Of a DNA stretch of 64,000 nt, positions 1-8,238 are shown piece by piece (position 1 is the stretch's first letter; each line of letters starts with the position of its first letter). This DNA is from Lachnospiraceae bacterium (GTDB lineage Bacteria > Bacillota > Clostridia > Lachnospirales > Lachnospiraceae). Made by a program: the position numbers and the translations under genes. The stretch is from positions 496,001 through 560,000 of the forward strand of contig CABJAM010000002.1 in the NCBI GenBank assembly GCA_902363555.1. The letters run 5' to 3'. Under the pieces are notes generated by a model. That model did not search any database and was not told where the DNA came from. It worked only from the letters and a program-made list of their open reading frames with translations.

Positions 1-1454
1 GTCTCCACGGAATGCCAAACCTTTAAAATAACATCCAGGGGTTCTTTCATATCCAGCAGTACCTGTGGAAATCCCAGGCTGACCGTCTCTATATTATCCT
101 CCACGGCATCAAACCTCTGACGGATATAATCCAGCTCCTCATCCCCCATAGCGGACACGAAACCTGTTTCATAAAGTCCATATCTGCCCGCTCTGCCGGC
201 GATCTGCTTGATCTCAGGAACGGCCAGTGGCCGCCGGGAAATACCGTCAAACTTTTCGGTCTGCACAAAGACAATACGCCGCACCGGCAGATTCAGCCCC
301 ATACCAATGGCATCTGTGGCCACAACCACCTTTGTACGGCCCTCGGCGAACATCTGGACCTGGCGGCGGCGTATTTCCGGGGGCAGGCTTCCATAAATAA
401 CACTGGCCAAAACCCCCCGTTCCTCCAGCCGCCCGGCCACATCCAAAACGGATTTTTTAGAAAATACGATCAGCGCATCCCCGGCCTGAACGTCATCAGG
501 AAATACAAAGGGCTCTTCCTCGCACAGAAGCTGCGTCTTGCGCTCGTACCGGCATATATCACAATGATCGCCGCAAAGCCCGATGAGGTGCGTCACCACG
601 GGCTCCGCCGCCGGACTCAGACAAACATGGATCTCCTCCGCCCGTATCCCCAAAATCGCCCGCGTCCACGAATGGCCCCGGCCGGTATCCGCAACAAGCT
701 GAGCCTCATCGATCACCGCAATATCAAATGTATCGTCAATATTCAGCATTTCAATAGTCGAGGCCGTGACGCGGCTGTGAGGCTCCTCGATGCACTCCTG
801 TCCGGTAAGCATGGTGCACGGCGTGCCGTACTCCTTCATTTTTTCATAAACCTCCAGAGCCAGCAGTCTCAGCGGCCCCAGGTACACCCCATGCCGGGCA
901 TTTTTCAAATACTCCAGAGCGTGAAAGGTCTTGCCGCTGTTGGTGGGGCCTATGTGCAATATGAAATGGCGGCTCATCTCCAGGGCTTTGGGAAACTCCA
1001 TCTCAGGCCTGGATGGCACCAGCTCGGTTATCCTGTTTTCTATACAAAACCTCCGGTAATTCTGACACATCTCAAACAAAGATTTCGTGCAGACTGCCCC
1101 AGGCATTTCCCGCAGAATATAATCCTTAAAGCCGTCATCCAGAGCACTGCGCTCCTCCGGCAGCAGCAATGCCAGGTCCAGCCGCACAAGTTCTGGAATC
1201 AGTACCGATATAATATTATCTGCAGCGTTCCTGTTTTTATATCGAACGGCCGTATGCAGCAGATTTTTAATCTGCCGGTGGTAATCCTCCAGTATGGATT
1301 TACTCACCTGCCGTACACCGGCCCGCTTCAAAGTCCTCATTAACGCACTGATGCGCTTTTCATAGCCGGACGTCCGGTTTGTTCCGCTCTTTCGTTTCGC
1401 GTCATGTCTGTATTGTTCCACATAAAGCTGTATTAAATCATCCTCAAGTATCAT
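1..1454 (-). CDS. Suv3-like DEAD/DEAH-box RNA helicase (C-terminus beyond left edge)
   Basis: Partial gene, 484 codons visible. This is a superfamily 2 helicase of the Suv3/mitochondrial-degradosome type, expected to unwind RNA with ATP in the cytoplasm. Walker A is GPTNSGKT at residues 169-176 and is followed by FHALE, the typical Suv3 form. Motif II is DEAQ at about 249-252. The RecA2 half shows VIYGSLPPEIRRRQ, VVVATDAIGMGLNLP and QIAGRAGRYG, which are motifs IV to VI. The first 160 residues form a basic, helical extension without a recognised fold. The start is ATG at 1454, with AGGTGG about eight bases upstream; GTG at 1457 is an alternative. It runs off the window, so the C-terminal domain cannot be judged. 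Bacterial Suv3-like proteins are poorly studied; the fold is clear, the physiological substrate is not. Confidence 0.85.
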   Translation of the reverse strand, partial: MILEDDLIQLYVEQYRHDAKRKSGTNRTSGYEKRISALMRTLKRAGVRQVSKSILEDYHRQIKNLLHTAVRYKNRNAADNIISVLIPELVRLDLALLLPEERSALDDGFKDYILREMPGAVCTKSLFEMCQNYRRFCIENRITELVPSRPEMEFPKALEMSRHFILHIGPTNSGKTFHALEYLKNARHGVYLGPLRLLALEVYEKMKEYGTPCTMLTGQECIEEPHSRVTASTIEMLNIDDTFDIAVIDEAQLVADTGRGHSWTRAILGIRAEEIHVCLSPAAEPVVTHLIGLCGDHCDICRYERKTQLLCEEEPFVFPDDVQAGDALIVFSKKSVLDVAGRLEERGVLASVIYGSLPPEIRRRQVQMFAEGRTKVVVATDAIGMGLNLPVRRIVFVQTEKFDGISRRPLAVPEIKQIAGRAGRYGLYETGFVSAMGDEELDYIRQRFDAVEDNIETVSLGFPQVLLDMKEPLDVILKVWHSVE

Positions 1455-1505
1455 CACTTATCCACCTGTCATTTTTCTTTGCCGCACAGCCGCTAAACCA
1501 TATAA

Positions 1506-1535
1506 GTAACCGTTCAAAAACGCCGAACGTTTACC
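1506..1535. repeat. Dispersed GTAAC-GTTCA palindromic repeat, copy 1
   Basis: Imperfect inverted repeat GTAACCGTTCA / GAACGTTTACC with an eight-base centre. It lies in the gap between the divergent helicase and Crp/Fnr genes. It belongs to the family whose best copies are at 31626 and 54413. Confidence 0.7.
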
Positions 1536-1700
1536 TAAAAGGCGCTGCGGCAGTCATCTTTAATAAGTTTATCATTTATCTGCAAATTCGACAAGGTCTT
1601 GGCGGCCTTTCTTTGGCTGGACCATAACAAGCCCAAGGGAGGGCAAACTGTTTTCCCAACTCACATATATGACTGGTGACGGATTTTATGAAAAGATACA

Positions 1701-1729
1701 TTGCAGCATCTATAAAAAACGCTTATAAT
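1701..1729 (+). promoter_or_regulatory. Candidate sigma-A promoter upstream of the Crp/Fnr gene
   Basis: TTGCAG at 1701-1706 and a perfect TATAAT at 1724-1729 with a 17-base spacer. The leader to the 1965 start would be about 230 bases and would contain the direct repeats at 1848-1900. A second TATAAT at 1789 lacks a matching -35 box. Confidence 0.45.
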
Positions 1730-1847
1730 AGTAATTACCCTAATTGACAAGCAGGTCATCAATCTCCCTGGGGAACTTGGGGGCAAATTATAATAGGAGC
1801 ATAAATTCTAAGCATTTTAAGCCTGGCACTTTCTCTTGAGAAAAAAA

Positions 1848-1900
1848 GTGGCGGTAAAATATGTGGCGGTAAAAAGTGGCGGTAAAAAAGTGGCGGTAAA
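1848..1900 (+). repeat. Four direct copies of GTGGCGGTAAA
   Basis: Exact 11-base copies start at 1848, 1863, 1876 and 1890, so the spacing is 15, 13 and 14 bases. They are separated only by short A/T stretches. They end 64 bases before the start of the Crp/Fnr-family gene. The array could be operator-like sites or a slippage-prone leader; the remaining bases of the 1458-1964 gap hold only the palindrome at 1506 and the promoter candidate. Confidence 0.8.
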
Positions 1901-1964
1901 TATATTATAGTAAATATGTTGCAGTCTGAAGAAAGCGTCTGTGAAAAAAAGCAAGGAGGTAATT

Positions 1965-2633
1965 ATGGAGCTTGAACAATATTTTCCATTCTGGAATAAA
2001 TTAACTCACGAACAGCAGCAGCGGCTGGAGGCCAGCGCAAGCCAGAGACAGTACCCGGCGGGCACCATCGTCCACAGTGGACGCCATGACTGCCTTGGTC
2101 TGCTTTTGATCTTATCCGGCCAGCTTCGGGTTTACATAATTACAGAGGAAGGCAAGGAGCTGACGCTCTACCGTCTGTTTGACCGGGATATATGCCTGTT
2201 CACTGCATCCTGCATTATGAACAGCATCCAATTCGATGTCACCATCAGCGCGGACCAGGACACCACGGTTTTACATATCCCACCGGACGTTTACAAACAA
2301 TGTATGCAGGAATCCGCCCCGGCTTCCAATTATATTAATGAGCTGATGGCCTCAAGATTTTCAGATGTGATGTGGATTCTGGACCAGGTGCTGAGCAAAA
2401 AACTGGATACACGGCTGTCCGCATTTCTGATTGAGGAAAGTGAGCTTTCCGGCAAATCAAAGCTTGTTATGACCCATGAGCAGATCGCCAATCATCTGGG
2501 CAGCGCGCGGGAGGTCATTTCCCGAATGTTAAAATATATGCAAAATGAAGGTCTGGTAAAGCTTGGCCGAGGCAGTATCACACTGACCGATACCCCCGGG
2601 CTTACTCAGCTCGCACAGGCAAGCCTGCGATAA
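1965..2633 (+). CDS. Crp/Fnr-family transcriptional regulator
   Basis: 222 residues, the usual length. An N-terminal cyclic-nucleotide-binding-like barrel (about 10-130) contains GTIVHSGRHDCLGLLLILSG; a C-terminal winged helix (about 150-215) contains MTHEQIANHLGSAREVISRMLKYMQ, a clear HTH_CRP. The cNMP phosphate-binding Arg/Glu cassette is not obvious, and there is no Fnr-type Cys cluster, so the effector is unknown. I chose ATG at 1965 because AAGGAGG lies at 1953-1959; an upstream GTG at 1941 would place that site inside the gene. Thioredoxin follows after 146 bases, suggesting redox or stress control (inference). The direct-repeat array upstream may be its own operator. Confidence 0.88.
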   Translation: MELEQYFPFWNKLTHEQQQRLEASASQRQYPAGTIVHSGRHDCLGLLLILSGQLRVYIITEEGKELTLYRLFDRDICLFTASCIMNSIQFDVTISADQDTTVLHIPPDVYKQCMQESAPASNYINELMASRFSDVMWILDQVLSKKLDTRLSAFLIEESELSGKSKLVMTHEQIANHLGSAREVISRMLKYMQNEGLVKLGRGSITLTDTPGLTQLAQASLR

Positions 2634-2779
2634 AGCGGTTCCCACCCCAGCCAAATAGCGGCGCCCAATCCGTAAGAGGTTCCCGGACTAATGTCGACGC
2701 TCTAAATGTAACAAAGTCACAGAACGGTTTTCCGGTTTGTGTTATGATAAGCTCATCAAAAAGATAAGGAGTGATTCAT

Positions 2780-3088
2780 ATGTCAGTTATAACAATAAAT
2801 AATAACAACTTTTCACAGGAGGTACTCAATTCCGATAAGACCGTCCTTGTTGATTTCTTCGCCACATGGTGCGGGCCATGTAAAATGCTCACCCCCATCG
2901 TTCACGAATTAGCCGATGAGCATCCCGAGGTTAAGGTTTGCAAAATCGATGTGGATCAGGAACAGGAGCTTGCACGTCAGTTTCAGGTGATGAGCATCCC
3001 CACGTTAATCGTATTTAAGAACGGACAGCCGGTAAATAAATCCCTTGGCCTGAAATCTAAAAAAGATCTGGAAGCAATGATCAAATAA
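2780..3088 (+). CDS. trxA: Thioredoxin
   Basis: 102 residues, full length for thioredoxin. The active site WCGPCK lies near residues 29-34, and the cis-proline region reads MSIPTLIVFKNG. It reduces disulfides in cytoplasmic proteins with electrons from a thioredoxin reductase, which is not encoded in this window. The start is ATG at 2780 with AAGGAG about eight bases before it. A weak -10-like TATGAT occurs around 2742, but no good -35. The neighbour upstream is a Crp/Fnr regulator in the same direction. A bidirectional terminator follows at 3191. Confidence 0.95.
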   Translation: MSVITINNNNFSQEVLNSDKTVLVDFFATWCGPCKMLTPIVHELADEHPEVKVCKIDVDQEQELARQFQVMSIPTLIVFKNGQPVNKSLGLKSKKDLEAMIK

Positions 3089-3089
3089 C

Positions 3090-3119
3090 GAAACCGTTAA
3101 AAAGAGCCGAACCATTACC
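3090..3119. repeat. Degenerate copy of the GTAAC palindrome
   Basis: AACCGTTAAAA...GCCGAACCATTACC directly after the thioredoxin stop codon resembles the dispersed palindrome with several mismatches. Low confidence on its own; its position at a gene end fits the other copies. Confidence 0.4.
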
Positions 3120-3190
3120 CATTAGTTTCCCCCCCCGCCGTGCTGGGGCGCGGCAGTCGCTATAATGGACGCGTTGCTTCCGCGTAACAA

Positions 3191-3228
3191 AAAAAGCCCG
3201 CCAGTTGTTTAAAACCGGCGGGCTTTTT
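3191..3228. terminator. Bidirectional intrinsic terminator
   Basis: AAAAAGCCCGCC (3191-3202) pairs perfectly with GGCGGGCTTTTT (3217-3228). The A-run and T-run flank both arms, so it can serve thioredoxin on the plus strand and the small gene at 3265 on the minus strand. Confidence 0.9.
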
Positions 3229-3264
3229 GCTGCTTTGACATGATCGATTCCGTCCTGATGACCG

Positions 3265-3540
3265 CTACGCTTCACTCCTGCCGAAACGCTGGTCGGCGGC
3301 AGTCGTCACCATCTCATCCCAAGAGGAGAACCGGGTGCTTTCTCGCACAAAGTTATCCATAAGCAGCTTTGCATAAACCATTCGGTCCGCATTCCAGTTG
3401 GTGATCACAGCGCTGGAATACTGAAAGCCTTCAAAATCTTTAAAATTTGTGTTCTCCTGCATAAACTCATCTGTAAAAATCGTCCGCAGCAGCTTCCTGA
3501 AATTCTCATCGGTATCTACGCGTACATATCCGTCATCCAT
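3265..3540 (-). CDS. Hypothetical protein, 91 residues
   Basis: A short acidic protein beginning MDDGYVRVDTDENFRKLL. No family recognised. There is no signal peptide, membrane segment or Cys motif. It contains many Phe, Tyr, Trp and Met residues (QYSSAVITNWNADRMVYAKLLMDNFV) and appears helical. The start has a convincing ribosome site: AAAGGACAGGAT just before ATG. It ends at a shared terminator (3191) and is separated from DUF362 at 3667 by three tandem palindromic repeats, so it may have its own promoter or be cotranscribed with DUF362. Its coding nature rests on the ribosome site and codon usage only. Confidence 0.6.
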   Translation of the reverse strand: MDDGYVRVDTDENFRKLLRTIFTDEFMQENTNFKDFEGFQYSSAVITNWNADRMVYAKLLMDNFVRESTRFSSWDEMVTTAADQRFGRSEA

Positions 3541-3561
3541 AATATCCTGTCCTTTAACCCT

Positions 3562-3666
3562 GTAACACCTCAGCTTACCTGAACTGCCACACTATTTTTG
3601 TAACGATCCAGCTCACCTGAACTGCCGCACTATTTTTGTAACAGCTCGGCCCCTCTGAACGGTTAC
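3562..3666. repeat. Three tandem copies of the GTAAC palindrome, 38-bp period
   Basis: Copies begin at exactly 3562, 3600 and 3638. Each is GTAAC-N3-TC(A/G)G... followed by a CTGAAC arm and then CACTATTTTT or TACTTATTTTT. The first two are nearly identical to each other (GCT-ACCTGAACTGCC); the third has the better right arm GAACGGTTAC and abuts the DUF362 stop codon at 3667-3669. Confidence 0.85.
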
Positions 3667-4956
3667 TTATTTTTCGTCGGGATGTTCTTCATAATATTTA
3701 TCGGCGGCCTGGAACACATAATCACGCCATACAGCCGAATCTCTGGCCATACATGGCCGGATAATCTCCTCCTCCTGATCTCCCATACCGTTAATAACTT
3801 CCTTGCGCTGGATCGTCAGGTAAAGGGCCGGTTCATTGGGTGGGCATCCTAAAATCCAGTAAGCGCCCGGATGGTCCTTTAAATACTTTCTTGTACAGTT
3901 TCCGTGGAGAACGATCCTGTCATCGGGAATATCCTTAGGAATCTCGTTCTTTCCGCCGATGACTACTGTCATTCCCGCATTTTTATCATATTCATTTACA
4001 GCCTTCAGCTCTTCCATATTGATGGCCAGCAGCGCCTGACAACTGGAGCATGCGCCCTCACAGCGGACATCGTATTCCGGCCAGCGGGTACTCATATCGC
4101 CGATATAAGGAATCCACATTTTCTTGTAGCATTCCTCAATGGTATTGCCCACAACATCAATGCAGTCCATATCATAATTACCAAGCCCGGTCTCCTCGGC
4201 CACCTTAAAATAATCCACACAGGTGGTATCGATGCCGGTCACTTCGCAGGCTACCCGGTCAATGGCCACGGGGTCTTTGGAGCCCAGGATCATGTTTGTA
4301 TCAATGGGCACTGGCATGTGCGGGCTGTAACCGCTGGCTGCATGCATGGCGTCCATAATATTTATATCTGCGCGGCAGGCTGACCACACATCCATCATAG
4401 CCATGGTCAGGTTCTGCTGATGCATCTGCATATGTACCTTGTCCTGTACAACACCCTTGATATTTTTAAGTGCTCCGGAAAATACCATGCTGGCGTGTGC
4501 CTTTAAAATGGGCAGGTTGATCAAATGATCAGCTTCCATCAGGAATTTGGGAAGCAGCAGATGGTCGATATTGGAGCGGAAGCCGCGCACAGCAACGTTG
4601 ACAAGCTCCTTATCCCGCTTAATATCTTTAAGCTCCACACCCTCCTCATTGGCCACGGCCTCAATACCGCTGACCTTGAGACATTCCAGTGTATCACAAC
4701 CGATGGCAGCTGCCTCCGCAATAATGATACGTTTGGGCTCCGCTTTTTTCACCTCACGGATGACGGCGCGAACCACCTCCGGATTGGTGCAGACCGATGT
4801 TTCCGGCGGCTCCGCATGACCTGCATTAGGTTTTAAAACAACAGTAGATCCTTTCCGGATCACATTTTTAACGCCGCCCATCAGATCAAAAACACGGGTA
4901 ACATTTTCCTGGATATCTGTACCTTTAACGAGGGCAACTAATGATTTTTTTGCCAT
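3667..4956 (-). CDS. DUF362 domain-containing protein
   Basis: 429 residues. The N-terminal and central parts match DUF362 (KGSTVVLKPNAGHAEPPETSVCTNPEVV; HLINLPILKAHASMVFSGALKNIKGVV). DUF362 proteins are often linked to iron-sulfur or flavin redox processes, but their reaction is unknown. This one lacks the classic 2x[4Fe-4S] ferredoxin domain; it instead has a central Cys group CEGACSSC and scattered Cys (GNCTRK, LGCPPNEP). No signal peptide or membrane segment. The ATG has AAGGAGG close upstream. Its 3' end touches the tandem palindromes at 3562-3666. No operon partner is evident apart from the possible downstream 91-residue gene. Confidence 0.85.
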   Translation of the reverse strand: MAKKSLVALVKGTDIQENVTRVFDLMGGVKNVIRKGSTVVLKPNAGHAEPPETSVCTNPEVVRAVIREVKKAEPKRIIIAEAAAIGCDTLECLKVSGIEAVANEEGVELKDIKRDKELVNVAVRGFRSNIDHLLLPKFLMEADHLINLPILKAHASMVFSGALKNIKGVVQDKVHMQMHQQNLTMAMMDVWSACRADINIMDAMHAASGYSPHMPVPIDTNMILGSKDPVAIDRVACEVTGIDTTCVDYFKVAEETGLGNYDMDCIDVVGNTIEECYKKMWIPYIGDMSTRWPEYDVRCEGACSSCQALLAINMEELKAVNEYDKNAGMTVVIGGKNEIPKDIPDDRIVLHGNCTRKYLKDHPGAYWILGCPPNEPALYLTIQRKEVINGMGDQEEEIIRPCMARDSAVWRDYVFQAADKYYEEHPDEK

Positions 4957-5198
4957 TATGATTCCTCCTTTTTATCGATACAGATATACATAGCAAAAAT
5001 CATGCCAAAACTTCAAGTCTATCCCGACGTGCTGTAAACTGAGTGTAGCGTCTTAATAAGCTGACCACAGCGCACTGATGTCACCAAAAAAAGCTGCTCA
5101 ATGGCGGCATTTACATTGATTAATCGACGATGCACATGCAACACTGTTGCATAACTGCATTTTCAGTTGCAATTGTAGACGGCAAAATTATTTTTTTC

Positions 5199-5227
5199 TT
5201 GAAGGAACTTAACGCATCCGCTATAAT
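5199..5227 (+). promoter_or_regulatory. Sigma-A promoter of the Rpn-like remnant
   Basis: TTGAAG (5199-5204), 17-base spacer and TATAAT (5222-5227), 34 bases before the ATG at 5261. The rest of the 4957-5260 gap shows only a small hairpin, TGCAACACTGTTGCA, near 5140. Confidence 0.6.
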
Positions 5228-5260
5228 AAAAGAAGAACTCTCGGGAAGAAAGAAAAGATT

Positions 5261-5572
5261 ATGAAGTCGCTCCTGTTAATTAAAGATGATACCTCGGAAA
5301 TCGCAGGAAAGACATCCGCGCTGATTTACACCCTTGCGGAAAAGTTTTTGGATGGTAATGAATTGACAGATATCAAGGAGGTGTTCCGAATGACAAGACT
5401 TGGACAGATGTTGGTAAATGATGGCATTGAAGAGGGGCGTAAAGAAGAAGTTTACCGGCTAATTACATTTATGCTCAAAAAAGGCAAGACCATCTCTGAT
5501 ATCGCTGCCGATACGGATATTTCCGAAGATGAAATTCGTAAAATCCAGCGCAGCATGCAGAAGAGCAAATAA
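5261..5572 (+). pseudogene. C-terminal remnant of an Rpn-family (PD-(D/E)XK) nuclease/transposase-like protein
   Basis: 103 codons. The text resembles only the C-terminal third of Rpn/YhgA-type recombination-promoting nucleases of Clostridia: a short helix, then MTRLGQMLVNDGIEEGRKEEVYRL and a degenerate HTH-like tail (KKGKTISDIAADTDISEDEI). The N-terminal nuclease core with its catalytic D...ExK is absent. A good promoter precedes it, but the ribosome site (GAAAGAAAAGA) is weak. It is either a truncated gene or a small stand-alone protein; I favour truncation. A second, frameshifted remnant of similar type lies at 49447. Confidence 0.55.
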
Positions 5573-5640
5573 CTTTTAATATTACATTAGATAAATGTCC
5601 TGACTTATCTGATAATAAATACCGCTGTAAATCCTGCAAA

Positions 5641-5669
5641 GTAACAGCTCGGCCTGTCTGAACTGTTAC
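5641..5669. repeat. GTAAC palindrome copy
   Basis: GTAACAGCTCGG / CTGAACTGTTAC separated by a five-base loop, between the convergent ends of the Rpn remnant and hcp. Two mismatches between the arms. Confidence 0.8.
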
Positions 5670-5770
5670 CCTGTAAATACTGGGTTTACAGCGATATTTA
5701 TGTATAATGTACTCAATAACACGCACTTCGCTTGGAATCGGTATAGCTTCCAGGCTCACATCAAGTTGGC

Positions 5771-7363
5771 TTATGCCAGCATTTTCGCCATATCCTCCGC
5801 CGGTGTGGTGATCAGTGCTATATTATAATTGTCCACCAGATAATCCAGCACGCCCTGAGATATAAATGCGGGCAATGTGGGCCCCAGATAAATATTTTTT
5901 ATTCCCAGATGAAGCAGCGTCAGTAAAATGCATACCGCCTTCTGCTCATACCATGAAAGCACCATAGACAGCGGCAGATTATTGACACCGCACTGGAAGG
6001 CATCGGCCAGGGCCACAGCTACGCGGATCGCACTGTAAGCATCATTGCACTGCCCCATATCCATAAGTCTTGGCAGGCCGTCAATGGTGCCCAGGTCCAT
6101 ATCATTAAATCGGTATTTTCCGCAGGCCAATGTAAGGATTAGCGTATCCTTTGGCGCCAGCTTTACAAATTCCGTATAATAGTTCCTTCCGGCACGGGCG
6201 CCGTCACAGCCGCCCACCAGGAAGAAATGGCGGATATGTCCATCCTTAACGCTCCGGATCACCTGGTCGGCCACAGAAAGTACGGTGTCGTGGCCAAATC
6301 CGGTAACCACCTGCGTTCCTCCATTGATTCCGGTAAAGACCTGGTCCTCCCCGTAACCGCCAAGTTCCAGGGCCTTTTTTATCACTGGCGTGAAATCCTT
6401 TTGCTCATCAATATGGACCGCCCCCGGCCAGGATACTGCCCCGGTCGTAAATACCCGATCAGCATAGCTGTCCTTCACCGGCATCAGGCAGTTGGTCGTA
6501 TACAAAATCGGTGCGGGGATATGGGCAAACTCCTTCTGCTGATTCTGCCATGCGGTTCCGAAATTTCCTTTCAGATGCGGGTACTGCTTTAACAGCGGAT
6601 AGGCATGTGCCGGCAGCATTTCTCCGTGCGTATAGACATGAATCCCCATCCCCTGTGTCTGCTGCAGCAAAAGCTTCAGATCCAGCAGATCATGGCCAGT
6701 GATTACGATAAATGGGCCTTTTTCCACAGTGAGAGGAACACTCACCGGCGCAGGGGTTCCGAAGGTTGACGTATTGGCACGGCTCAAAATCTCCATGCAT
6801 TTATAATTCACCTCACCGACCTGCAATGCGACCGGCAGCAGCTTTTCCATCGGCCAGTCCAGACCCAGAACAAACAGCGCGCGGTAGAAAAATTGATTCA
6901 CCTGTTCATCCTCATACCCCAGGACCATGGCATGGTAAGCATAGGCCGCCATGCCGCGGATACCGAACAAAATCAGGGATTTCAGCGAACGGATGTCCTC
7001 CGGAGCTGTCCAAAGCTCCCTCATATCGTAATCGTCATTGTGGCCGCAGGGCGATCCACACGACGCACAGCCGGGAGATATCGCATTCTTTTCGTCATTG
7101 ACGCGGGCAATCATCGCTTTTACCGAAGCATCATCAAAATTCACATTGGTTACTGTTGTAAATAATCCTTCCATAATTATACGGTCAGTCTGCCCGGTCT
7201 TTGGGTTATTCTGACAGGCTCTCGCCAGGCCGATCAGCGCGCCCGTAAGCTCATCCTGGAGAAGGGCATTGCCCGAGCTCTTTCCACATACACCGGCACA
7301 GCCGGTGCAGCCGGAACCGCCGGCCGTCTGTTCACATTGAAAGCAAAACATTTTATTATCCAT
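5771..7363 (-). CDS. hcp: Hydroxylamine reductase / hybrid cluster protein
   Basis: 530 residues. Hcp reduces hydroxylamine and, in current views, nitric oxide, protecting against nitrosative stress in the cytoplasm. The N-terminal Cys cluster is MFCFQCEQT (C7, C10) followed by C19, C22 and C26 for the proximal [4Fe-4S] cluster. The hybrid-cluster region shows GGCDGARAGRNYY, TLACGKYRFND and MGQCNDAYSA. I chose ATG at 7363 because GGAGGA lies nine bases upstream; the longer upstream frame has no ribosome site. A ferredoxin-type protein is immediately upstream on the same strand (gap 65 bases), and a divergent Crp/Fnr regulator lies beyond that, the usual hcp arrangement. Confidence 0.95.
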   Translation of the reverse strand: MDNKMFCFQCEQTAGGSGCTGCAGVCGKSSGNALLQDELTGALIGLARACQNNPKTGQTDRIIMEGLFTTVTNVNFDDASVKAMIARVNDEKNAISPGCASCGSPCGHNDDYDMRELWTAPEDIRSLKSLILFGIRGMAAYAYHAMVLGYEDEQVNQFFYRALFVLGLDWPMEKLLPVALQVGEVNYKCMEILSRANTSTFGTPAPVSVPLTVEKGPFIVITGHDLLDLKLLLQQTQGMGIHVYTHGEMLPAHAYPLLKQYPHLKGNFGTAWQNQQKEFAHIPAPILYTTNCLMPVKDSYADRVFTTGAVSWPGAVHIDEQKDFTPVIKKALELGGYGEDQVFTGINGGTQVVTGFGHDTVLSVADQVIRSVKDGHIRHFFLVGGCDGARAGRNYYTEFVKLAPKDTLILTLACGKYRFNDMDLGTIDGLPRLMDMGQCNDAYSAIRVAVALADAFQCGVNNLPLSMVLSWYEQKAVCILLTLLHLGIKNIYLGPTLPAFISQGVLDYLVDNYNIALITTPAEDMAKMLA

Positions 7364-7428
7364 TAAATTCTCCTCCTGTAATTGAGATTCTCCTTCTAAA
7401 TATATAAACGCAGGATAAGTGCCGGTAT

Positions 7429-8112
7429 TTATTCCAGTATCCTTCCATCCGTGGAAATGGTCACAACCTGCCACGGTATAAGCTTACCGCTGGCGATCCG
7501 CGCATTTTTAACAGCATTCTCGATTCCACCGCAGCAGGGCACCTCCATGCGCACGACTGTGACACTGTTAATATCATTATTCCGGAGAATTTCCGTCAGC
7601 TTTTCCGTATAGTCCACACTGTCCAGCTTCGGACAGCCGATCACTGTGATGCGGTTGCGGATAAATTCCTGGTGGAAACTTCCATAGGCATATGCGGTGC
7701 AGTCCGCGGCTACTAAAAGATCTGCGTGATCAAAATACGGAGCCCGGGTGGGTACCAGCTTGATTTGGACCGGCCACTGGCGCAGCAGCGAAGCCGAATT
7801 GCCGGCAAAACCCGTATCTTCCCGGTTAAACCGCATGGCGGCGGTGCCCGGACAGCCGCATGGCAGCGGCGCTTTCTCTGCCATATGTTCTTTAACCGCG
7901 GCTTCATCGTATGCAGCGGCCTCCCGCTCCACAAAGCTGATGGCGCCCGCCGGACATGCAGGAAGACAATCCCCAAGGCCATCACAATAATCGTCTCTGA
8001 GCAGCCGGGCTTTCCCGTCTACCATACCGATGGCCCCCTCATGGCAGGCCTTGGCACACAGGCCGCAGCCGGTGCATTTTTCTTCATCAATATTAATAAT
8101 TCTCCGTATCAT
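7429..8112 (-). CDS. 4Fe-4S ferredoxin-type electron-transfer protein
   Basis: 227 residues. The N-terminus is a dicluster ferredoxin: CTGCGLCAKAC (C13, C16, C19, C23) and CDGLGDCLPACP. A linker with PLPCGCPG precedes a C-terminal domain of about 110 residues with VVAADCTAYAYGSFH, VIGCPKL and PCCGGIE. This architecture is common beside hcp and is presumed to pass electrons to it (inference from context and family). Start ATG at 8112 has GGAGGT upstream. It begins the operon with hcp and diverges from the Crp/Fnr gene at 8239, so the 126-base gap should hold both promoters. Confidence 0.88.
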   Translation of the reverse strand: MIRRIINIDEEKCTGCGLCAKACHEGAIGMVDGKARLLRDDYCDGLGDCLPACPAGAISFVEREAAAYDEAAVKEHMAEKAPLPCGCPGTAAMRFNREDTGFAGNSASLLRQWPVQIKLVPTRAPYFDHADLLVAADCTAYAYGSFHQEFIRNRITVIGCPKLDSVDYTEKLTEILRNNDINSVTVVRMEVPCCGGIENAVKNARIASGKLIPWQVVTISTDGRILE

Positions 8113-8163
8113 AAAACATACCTCCATTTTCTAATGTGTCTGATTCATTACTGTCACTATGGC

Positions 8164-8192
8164 TTGACTTTATGAAATCATAATACTATACT
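8164..8192 (+). promoter_or_regulatory. Promoter of the Crp/Fnr gene
   Basis: TTGACT at 8164-8169, 17-base spacer, TATACT at 8187-8192. Transcription would begin near 8199, just before the palindrome at 8207. Confidence 0.65.
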
Positions 8193-8206
8193 GAAAATCG
8201 TAAGTA

Positions 8207-8222
8207 TGTTGTTAAAACAACA
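8207..8222. promoter_or_regulatory. Palindromic operator TGTTGTT-AA-AACAACA
   Basis: Perfect seven-base arms with a two-base centre, the layout of Crp/Fnr-family sites. It lies between the promoter and the gene, about +8 to +23, a position suited to autorepression. Confidence 0.65.
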
Positions 8223-8238
8223 AAACAGGAGAATTTTT

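Noticed and set aside
564..1343. Long plus-strand reading frame of 259 codons
   Set aside because: It is antisense to the Suv3-like helicase, whose motifs are unambiguous; no ribosome site or recognisable domain on the plus strand.
5475..5759. 94-codon minus-strand frame after the Rpn remnant
   Set aside because: No ribosome site, no recognisable domain, and it runs through the palindromic repeat at 5641.
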